Positions 58,481-64,000 of a stretch of 64,000 bases of DNA are shown here, piece by piece. The stretch is taken from positions 502,960-566,959 of the forward strand of contig NZ_FOHX01000003.1 in the NCBI RefSeq assembly GCF_900111685.1, written 5' to 3'. The DNA comes from Nonomuraea wenchangensis. GTDB lineage: Bacteria > Actinomycetota > Actinomycetes > Streptosporangiales > Streptosporangiaceae. Numbering within the stretch: the first letter of the stretch is position 1; each line of letters opens with the position of its first letter. A program made the position numbers and the translations under genes. The notes under the pieces are model-generated. The model did no database searches, was not told the origin of the DNA, and saw nothing but the letters and a program-made list of their open reading frames with translations.

Positions 58481-60640
58481 ATGCCCCTTCCCCTCATGCG
58501 GCCGGCGGTCGTCGTCGCGGTCTCCGCCGCCCTGCTCCTCGCCGGCGCGCCGGCCGGCCACGCGCAGGAGCCGGCCGGTCCGCTGCGGCTCGTGTCGCTG
58601 TCCGGCCCCGCGGACACGGTGAGCGGCGACGACGTGCTCATCCAGGTGGACGCCAAAGGACGCTTCCCTCTCGACGCCGTCAAGGTCACGCACGACGGTA
58701 CGGACGTGACGCACCTGTTCGACCCCGACCCCGACCCGCGGCAGCGCCGGCTGACCGGCCTCGTCAGCCGCCTGCGGCCGGGCGCCAACACGCTGACGGC
58801 CTCCCTGAGCTCCGGCCGTGGCGGCACGGCCCGCCTCACGGTCGTCAACCACCCGATCACCGGCCCGGTCATCAGCGGTCCGCACGAGCAGCCGTACATA
58901 TGCGCCACGCAGCGGTTCAAGCTCGTGGACGGGACCACGCTGGGCGCGCCCCTGGACGCCGACTGCTCGATCGCGACCCGGGTGGACTACGCCTACCGCT
59001 CGACCTCGGGGACCGTCAAAGCGCTGCCCGACCCGGCCGTCCGACCGGCCGACCTCGCCCAGACCACGACCTCGGACGGCGTGACCGTTCCGTTCCTGAT
59101 CCGGATCGAGACCGGCACGATCAACCGGGGCATCTACCAGATCTCGATGCTGCACGACCCGGCACAGCCCGAGCCCGCCCGCGCCGACCGGAGCGACGGC
59201 TGGAACGGCCGGCTGATCTACACCTTCGGCGGCGGCTGCCGCAGCGGCTGGTACGTCCAGGGCGCGAACACCGGCGGCGTGACGAACCCGGAGATGCTGG
59301 GCCGCGGATACGCGGTCGCGTCCTCGTCCCTGAACGTGATGGGCAACAACTGCAACGACCTCCTCGCCGCCGAGACCATGATGATGGTGAAGGAGCACTT
59401 CAACGAGCGGTACGGCCCGCCGCGCTTCACCATCGGCTGGGGCACCTCGGGCGGCTCCTACCAGAGCCACCAGATCGCCGACAACTATCCCGGTCTGCTC
59501 GACGGCATCATCGTCGGCCAGAGCTTCCCCGACGTCGCCTCGGCCACCAACATCACGCTCATGGACGCCCGGCTGCTCGACACCTACTTCAAGCAGTCGC
59601 CCGACGCGTTCACCCCCGAACAGCAGCGCGAGATCGCCGGCTTCAGGGTGGCCGCCAGCGTCCCCAACCTGAGCGGCGGGGCGATCCGGCTGGACCCGGA
59701 CGGAGAGTTCGCCTCCTACGTGCCGGCCGCGCTGCGCTACAACGCCACGACGAATCCGGGTGGCGCCCGCGGCGACGTCTACGACCACACCGTGAACGTC
59801 TACGGCAGGGACCCCGCCACCGGCTTCGCGCTGCGGCCGCTGGACAACGTCGGCGTACAGTACGGGCTGGCCGCGCTCAACAAGGCGGTCATCAGCAAGC
59901 AGCAGTTCCTCGACCTCAACGCCGGCGTCGGCGGCCTCGACATCGACGCCGACCACGTCGCCGAACGCACCGTGGCCGACCTGCCGGCCACCCGCGCCGC
60001 CTACGAGACCGGCCGCATCCTGTCGGGGGGAGGGGGCCTGGGCTCCACGCCCGTCATCGACTACCGGGCGTACTCGGACGACGCGCCCGGCGGCGACATC
60101 CACATGATGGTCCACGGATTCTCCACCCGGGCCCGGCTCGTCGCCGAGAACGGGGACGCGCGCAACCACGTGATCCTCGTGGAGGACAACCGGTTCGGCG
60201 GCTTCAGCCTCGACAGCCCGGTCCTGCGCGACGCCCTGACGGGCATGGACGCCTGGCTGAGCGCGATCACCGCCGACACCTCCGGCCGAGGCCCGCGCGA
60301 CAAGGTGCTCCGGCACAGGCCCGCCGACCTGACCGACGCCTGCTGGACACCCGGCACCCCCTCCCGCAAGATCACCCAGGTGCTGACCGCCGACAACCAG
60401 GGGGAGTGCGGCGCCCTGTTCCCCGCCTTCACCACCCCGCGACTCGCCGCGGGCGCGCCGCTGGCCGACAACGTGGTGAAATGCCGACTCAAGCCGGTGG
60501 ACAGCGCGGACTACGCCGTCACGTTCACACCCGCCGAACTCGACCGGCTACGCGGCATCTTCCCGGACGGGGTGTGCGACTGGTCGGCGCCCGGCGTGGA
60601 ACAGCGTCCGCTCAAGAAGACCTGGCTCGCGCTCGACTGA
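58481..60640 (+). CDS. Secreted DUF6351-type alpha/beta-hydrolase-like protein
   Basis: 719-aa exported protein. The signal peptide VVVAVSAALLLAGAPAGHAQ is followed by a DUF6351 fold. A probable nucleophile elbow is FTIGWGTSGGSYQSHQIADNYPG at about residues 315-337 (GTSGGS), and a late HMMVHGFSTRAR and DVCDWSAPG region could supply acid and His. RBS GGAGGTAACG. It closes the operon (3-bp gap to the sialidase gene). It may remove acyl or ester groups from the glycan outside the cell. Enzymatic class is not proven. Confidence 0.82.
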   Translation: MPLPLMRPAVVVAVSAALLLAGAPAGHAQEPAGPLRLVSLSGPADTVSGDDVLIQVDAKGRFPLDAVKVTHDGTDVTHLFDPDPDPRQRRLTGLVSRLRPGANTLTASLSSGRGGTARLTVVNHPITGPVISGPHEQPYICATQRFKLVDGTTLGAPLDADCSIATRVDYAYRSTSGTVKALPDPAVRPADLAQTTTSDGVTVPFLIRIETGTINRGIYQISMLHDPAQPEPARADRSDGWNGRLIYTFGGGCRSGWYVQGANTGGVTNPEMLGRGYAVASSSLNVMGNNCNDLLAAETMMMVKEHFNERYGPPRFTIGWGTSGGSYQSHQIADNYPGLLDGIIVGQSFPDVASATNITLMDARLLDTYFKQSPDAFTPEQQREIAGFRVAASVPNLSGGAIRLDPDGEFASYVPAALRYNATTNPGGARGDVYDHTVNVYGRDPATGFALRPLDNVGVQYGLAALNKAVISKQQFLDLNAGVGGLDIDADHVAERTVADLPATRAAYETGRILSGGGGLGSTPVIDYRAYSDDAPGGDIHMMVHGFSTRARLVAENGDARNHVILVEDNRFGGFSLDSPVLRDALTGMDAWLSAITADTSGRGPRDKVLRHRPADLTDACWTPGTPSRKITQVLTADNQGECGALFPAFTTPRLAAGAPLADNVVKCRLKPVDSADYAVTFTPAELDRLRGIFPDGVCDWSAPGVEQRPLKKTWLALD

Positions 60641-60777
60641 CAGTGACGACGGAGGCGAGAGCTTCCCTCCAACGGGTCCGACCCGTCGACAGACTGCCCT
60701 CGAGTCCTCGACGGGATCTGCCGGCCCTGGCAGGGAAGCACTCACCTGCCTGGTCATCAGCGCTGACGTCGGAGGCC

Positions 60778-61215
60778 GTGGCATACAACTCCGCGCCTCT
60801 GGACCAGCTCGTTGCTCTGGCTCCTCCGCCGTCGTCGCCGCTCTTCGGCACTCGCGCATGGGATGAGCTCTTCGCGGATATCGGAATCCGGCTTCCGGAC
60901 GACTACGTCGCCTTCATCGAGCGCTATGGCAGCTGTCAGTTCGCTCGCTGGCTCGGCATCTACGACAGGCGCCTTTTCAGCAAAGAGGATTGTGCTCAAG
61001 TGCCGCAAGAAATGGACTACTACCGAGAGTGGCGAGACGACTCCCCAGAAGAGCATTCCCTTGCCATGTGGCCGGAGCCTGGCGGCTTCTTCCAGTGGGG
61101 TAGCACCATCGACGGCGACGCGATGGGCTGGTTGACAGTCGGCGTGCCTGAAGAATGGCCGGTGGCTGGTGGGGTGGGCTTCCGGCAATCGATACGACAG
61201 CAGCGGATTCGCTGA
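60778..61215 (+). CDS. SUKH (SMI1/KNR4) protein, probably frameshifted at the 3' end
   Basis: 145-aa protein. SUKH features are TRAWDELFADIGIRLPDDYVAFIERYGSCQF, MWPEPGGFFQWGSTIDGDAMGWL and VPEEWPV. After WPVAGGV the reading turns into a short basic tail. In the +2 frame from base 61175 the more family-like WASGNRYDSSGFAEGAEGHPLVCERW continues to a stop at 61253-61255. One extra base (or two lost) in GGTGGCTGGTGGGGTGGG would explain it. SUKH proteins are mostly immunity or nuclease-toxin-related proteins. GTG 60778 is assumed; GTG 60643 would extend into a region without fold. Confidence 0.62.
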   Translation: MAYNSAPLDQLVALAPPPSSPLFGTRAWDELFADIGIRLPDDYVAFIERYGSCQFARWLGIYDRRLFSKEDCAQVPQEMDYYREWRDDSPEEHSLAMWPEPGGFFQWGSTIDGDAMGWLTVGVPEEWPVAGGVGFRQSIRQQRIR

Positions 61216-61399
61216 AGGCGCCGAAGGCCATCCGCTGGTGTGCGAAAGGTGGTGAAGGGCCCTCTCACCGCAAGCTCGCCCTGCGCGCCGGCGCCTGCGC
61301 CGCCGCCTTGCAAGCGCATCGTCAGCATCCCGGCACCCCTGCTTGCCCCTCCACTCACCATGGGACACACCACCCCGCCCGGTCATGCGATCTCCGCCC

Positions 61400-61405
61400 T
61401 ATGGT
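61400..61405 (+). promoter_or_regulatory. -10 box for GNAT gene (leaderless)
   Basis: TATGGT ends 6 nt before ATG 61412, which selects this start over the in-frame ATG at 61343. No Shine-Dalgarno is seen. Confidence 0.55.
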
Positions 61406-61411
61406 TCTCTC

Positions 61412-61891
61412 ATGAACAAGTCACTACGGCTGGCGCCTATCACCCCTGCCAACGTTGAGATGGCCATCGCTGTGAAAGTCCGTCCCGACCAGGAGCATTT
61501 CGTCTCACCGGTGGTGAAGTCTCTCGCAGAGGCCTACGTGCAGCCACAGGTGGCCTGGCCTCGCCTCATCCTGGACGGCGATCGTCCCGTCGGATTCCTT
61601 ATGGCCTTTCTCGACATCGACTGGGACGGTAAGGGCGTCGACTTCCGGTCAGGCTTGTGGCGCCTCAACGTGATACCCGAGGCACAGGGACAGGGCGTCG
61701 GCCGATTCGCCGTCAGGGCCGTGGCCGCCGAAGTCAGGCGTCGCGGTGGCGGGCAGATGTATGTCACGTGGGAGCCGGGAGAAGGCGGGCCCGAAAACTT
61801 CTACCGAAAGCTCGGGTTCCAGCTCACAGGCGAGGAAAGCGGTGGCCAGAGGGTCGGGATGCTGGACCTGACTGAACTGGACCTGCACTGA
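61412..61891 (+). CDS. GNAT-family N-acetyltransferase
   Basis: 159-aa acetyltransferase. SLRLAPITPANVEMAIAVKVRPDQEHFVSPV forms the N-terminal helix-strand, and the acetyl-CoA motif is LNVIPEAQGQGVGRFAVRAVA at about residues 85-105. TWEPGEGGPENFYRKLGFQLTGEE completes the fold. It resembles the SpeG/spermidine acetyltransferase-like branch, but the substrate is not proven. Codon use is less biased than in the core genes, in line with an accessory region. Confidence 0.86.
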   Translation: MNKSLRLAPITPANVEMAIAVKVRPDQEHFVSPVVKSLAEAYVQPQVAWPRLILDGDRPVGFLMAFLDIDWDGKGVDFRSGLWRLNVIPEAQGQGVGRFAVRAVAAEVRRRGGGQMYVTWEPGEGGPENFYRKLGFQLTGEESGGQRVGMLDLTELDLH

Positions 61892-62044
61892 GAGAGCCCA
61901 GGCACATGCCGAATGTGTTCAGAGGGGGATGACACACAGGAACTCGCAGAGCGGCGCGGCGCTCAGGCTTCCACCTCACCCACCTACGACCCTGGCGTGA
62001 CGCATGGCCATCATCCCGGAGCCGGAGCGCCCTCGCCGGAGCCT
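61892..62044. other. Short intergenic gap
   Basis: 153 bp between convergent GNAT genes. Nothing recognisable was seen: no strong hairpin, promoter or repeat. Confidence 0.5.
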
Positions 62045-62608
62045 CTAGGAGGCGCGCCGATCGGTGGTGGAACGGTTGTCAGCAAGGGTTCGGACGACGT
62101 CAGGAGCCCATGTGTACTCGACGACGGGCAGTTCGAATCCTGCCGGGAAGCGTTCTATGAACTCTTTGCTGGGCTGGCCACCGAGGCGCCGGTAGAAGGT
62201 GATCGCGGCGACGTTGTCGCGCAACACCTCCAGGTAGACCGCCTTGTCAGGGTGTTGCTCGGAGGCCCAGCCAAAAGCGTGGTAGACGAGTTGGCGGCCG
62301 ATTCCGGACTGCTTGCGCTCCGGCTGGACATGCAGGTTGTCGAGCAAGAGACGCCCGTCGGTTGCGACGGCGAGATAGGCGAACCCCAGGAGCGCGTCGT
62401 CATCAACAGCAACGAGCAGGCAGCGGCTGTGATCCTGTTCCGCAGTGACAGTGGCGAGCCGCGTGCTCCACATGGCCTTGCGCTCGTCGAGCAGGGGCCC
62501 ACCCAGGTAGCTGGCAGGCATGATCTCGGCATAGGCGGTCAGCCAGCTACGAGTGTGGAGCTCTGCGATGTGCTCGGCGTCGTCTTTGGTACCGGACCTG
62601 ATGTGCAT
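62045..62608 (-). CDS. GNAT-family N-acetyltransferase
   Basis: 187-aa acetyltransferase. MHIRSGTKDDAEHIAELHTRSW begins the fold, the acetyl-CoA motif is LDNLHVQPERKQSGIGRQLVYHAFGWA at about residues 89-115, and VYLEVLRDNVAAITFYRRLGGQP matches motif B. FELPVVEYTW closes it. Part of the accessory end of the window. The substrate is unknown; it is not closely similar to the GNAT at 61412. Confidence 0.88.
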   Translation of the reverse strand: MHIRSGTKDDAEHIAELHTRSWLTAYAEIMPASYLGGPLLDERKAMWSTRLATVTAEQDHSRCLLVAVDDDALLGFAYLAVATDGRLLLDNLHVQPERKQSGIGRQLVYHAFGWASEQHPDKAVYLEVLRDNVAAITFYRRLGGQPSKEFIERFPAGFELPVVEYTWAPDVVRTLADNRSTTDRRAS

Positions 62609-63197
62609 GGCGTAGAGGTTGGCATAGTGGCTGATAGGGGCGTTAATCGCCGGGAGCGTCTTCTTGAGGCCGAGTGGTCAATCGGAGCAGAGCGGGTTGC
62701 TTCGATCCGAGGTATCAGCAGGTCAAGGTAGCGGTCGCTGAGGAGCGGTCCAGCGGCGGCGTGCCGCGGGAACCGGTGGGCGACATTGGACATGGCGGGG
62801 CGCGCTACGGCGATGCGCCGGCGCGGGCCGCCAACTGTCCGGCCCGATAGCGGAATCGAACCCGTACAAGATCAAAGCCCAGGTCCCGAACCCCTGGATC
62901 AACCTGGGCTTCCACCTCGAGAGCGGGTGACGGGAATCCAACCCGCGCTGTCAGCTTGGGAACTCGCTACTGATCTTGGCGTCCTGAGCTGGGAAAACGG
63001 GGATGTAGGTCAGCACGGCTCGTTGCCCTTGAGCGACCGTGAGAGGCCGCGACTGCCCGCCTGTTCAGGCACAGATCTGGCACCCGATCGATTTCTCCAT
63101 GTCGTGGCATTGTCGGCCGAAGCTGGCAGCATGCAGCCTCATGACGTGGACGACTACAGGCTCTTCCTTCATCGGTCCCGCACGCGGAGCGCAGATC
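62609..63197. other. Intergenic 589 bp with tRNA debris
   Basis: No gene is seen. It contains a 3'-half tRNA-Gly remnant (62921-62962). A second T-arm-like GGGTTCGATTCC on the minus strand lies at 62853-62864, and a CCCAGGT...ACCTGGG inverted pair at 62878-62908. Open frames here are weak and have no RBS. It looks like a junction of integrated elements. Confidence 0.5.
62921..62962 (-). pseudogene. tRNA-Gly 3'-half remnant (integration scar)
   Basis: On the minus strand the 42 nt read from the anticodon loop TTCCCAA, with anticodon CCC (Gly), through GCTGACAG, the T-arm GCGGG-TTGGATT-CCCGT and the acceptor strand CACCCGCTC. The usual C of TTCGATT is changed to G and no CCA follows. Nothing before the anticodon loop matches a tRNA 5' half. 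Integrases typically duplicate exactly this 3' part, so this is probably an attachment-site scar. Confidence 0.6.
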
Positions 63198-63818
63198 ATG
63201 ACCGAGGATGAGATCTTCGAAGCGATACGGTCAGACGCTGGGCCCGATGTCCTACCGGTGGCCTCGTCCGAGGCGGTTGCTGAGGCTGAAGAGGCCATTG
63301 GGTACCCGCTTCCCTCGCTGCTACGGCGGTTGTATCTGGAGGTGGGAAACGGAGGTTTCGGCCCTCGGGGTGGCATCATCGGTGTCCGAGGCTACGACTT
63401 CTGGAGCAGCGATATCTTCGCGGACATCACTGAATCGGCTGTGGGGTTTCAGACCGGGTCCTACGGACGACGGGCAGGCATGATCCAATTGTTGGACTGG
63501 GGGTGTGCGATCGCGTCACTGCTGGATTGTCGTGATCCTGAGGGTGCGATGTGGGGATGGGATCCCAACCTGTGCTGCTTGGATCATGCGCTTTTTCCTC
63601 AGGACGTCACCTTCGCGGCGTGGCTTGCGGAGTCGATTGGCCGCGACTTCGCCGAGCCCTTCTATGACGGTTACTTCGAGGTCTCGTCGCAAGATGACAC
63701 AGGGAGCGCGGTGAGCACCTTCGGAGAAGAGGATGAACCGTGCATGTGGGTGCCACCCGTCTGGGTGAAAGGCAGGAAGACCGGCATCTGGGAGCGCCGT
63801 CACCAGTCCGATGACTGA
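63198..63818 (+). CDS. SUKH (SMI1/KNR4) family protein
   Basis: 206-aa protein. The N-terminal SUKH features are DVLPVASSEAVAEAEEAIGYPLPSLLRRLYLEVGNGGFGP and GGIIGVRGYDFW. The middle has WGCAIASLLDCRDPEGAMWGWDP, typical of SUKH members where SxxxW and G/D motifs recur. ATG 63198 is chosen because the fold begins there; the frame is open from 63039. SUKH proteins often act as immunity proteins in toxin clusters, but no toxin gene is in view. Lower GC3 than core genes. Confidence 0.82.
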   Translation: MTEDEIFEAIRSDAGPDVLPVASSEAVAEAEEAIGYPLPSLLRRLYLEVGNGGFGPRGGIIGVRGYDFWSSDIFADITESAVGFQTGSYGRRAGMIQLLDWGCAIASLLDCRDPEGAMWGWDPNLCCLDHALFPQDVTFAAWLAESIGRDFAEPFYDGYFEVSSQDDTGSAVSTFGEEDEPCMWVPPVWVKGRKTGIWERRHQSDD

Positions 63819-64000
63819 CGGGTCGGGCCTCGTAAGCAAGTGCGGGGCCCAGCCGGGAGGAGCACTTCCAGTCGGATCTCGGGATTCCGCATCCGGCCTG
63901 GACCATCACAATGAGGAGCAAAAGATCCAGTTCAGGCCGTTCCAGATCGTTCAATGTAGGTCAGAGTCACGGTCGCTCAACGGGCGGATGCCCAGGTCAG
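63819..64000. other. Terminal 182 bp, no feature seen
   Basis: No convincing gene, promoter or repeat is visible after the SUKH stop. The minus-strand open frames here lack a start with an RBS. Confidence 0.4.

Noticed and set aside
55679-60640. 1653-aa open frame on the plus strand
   Set aside because: Only the part from 58481 is the DUF6351 gene. The upstream part is an out-of-frame shadow of the aldolase and sialidase genes, Arg/Gly/Pro-rich and without domains.
58900-61215. 771-aa frame joining DUF6351 antiframe to the SUKH protein
   Set aside because: The first 580 codons are an out-of-frame shadow of DUF6351; only the end from about 60778 is SUKH-like, so no fusion protein is claimed.
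62845-62870. Second complete tRNA gene
   Set aside because: A T-arm-like GGGTTCGATTCC is visible on the minus strand, but no matching acceptor, D or anticodon arms could be drawn; treated as debris only.

Overview
The window is very GC-rich, densely packed DNA from an actinomycete. Supporting signs are GTG/ATG starts, 4-bp ATGA/GTGA gene overlaps, a SARP regulator, many TetR and NarL-type regulators, a mycothiol-type maleylpyruvate isomerase-like protein, and many genes with a -10 box (TANNNT) only 6-8 nt before the start codon, which suggests leaderless transcripts. The order is probably Streptosporangiales or close to it; that placement is inference.

Layout. 1-3155: end of an oligopeptide/nickel-type ABC importer operon (permease, permease, two ATPases). 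3152-4989: NarL-type two-component pair; the kinase carries a 9-copy 12-bp tandem repeat. 5099-13827: housekeeping and stress genes (lipase-like hydrolase, NmrA-like reductase, FAD monooxygenase/TetR pair with a clear operator, azoreductase + SMR pump/TetR pair with duplicated operators, nucleotidyltransferase, SDR, HAD phosphatase). 13933-19280: alkylsulfatase-like MBL enzyme, an orphan membrane protein, NCS1 permease, DHA2 exporter. 19416-23141: epimerase, MazG-like protein, NmrA-like reductase, methyltransferase, DoxX-like protein.

23142-28669 is the most interesting block: a compact RiPP-like cassette on the minus strand. It consists of a 19-residue micro-ORF with a perfect Shine-Dalgarno, a strong hairpin, a ThiF/E1-like adenylyltransferase with an N-terminal PqqD-like region, and a PqqD-like-M50 membrane metalloprotease fusion. 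A giant SARP-NB-ARC-TPR regulator faces it.

28563-42724: SDR/phosphotransferase/peptidase E/signal-less binding-protein operon, an ECF42-type sigma factor with its DGPF protein, a second two-component pair, an EF-hand protein, an FtsX-type ABC exporter, and two TetR regulators. 42772-45253: accessory patch with unknown proteins, a HigBA-like toxin-antitoxin pair, a 24-residue micro-ORF and a short tRNA-like scar.

45483-60640: a LacI-controlled catabolic operon of eleven genes including the regulator. It has a textbook promoter and operator, then a Dpp-type importer, a GH63-like hydrolase, an FAD oxidoreductase, a DHDPS/NAL-family aldolase, a Tat-secreted sialidase-fold protein and a secreted DUF6351-type hydrolase. 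Together these look like capture, trimming, import and aldol cleavage of an uncommon, possibly ulosonic-acid-containing glycan. 60778-64000: accessory end with SUKH (SMI1/KNR4) proteins, one probably frameshifted, two GNAT acetyltransferases and a 3'-half tRNA-Gly remnant.
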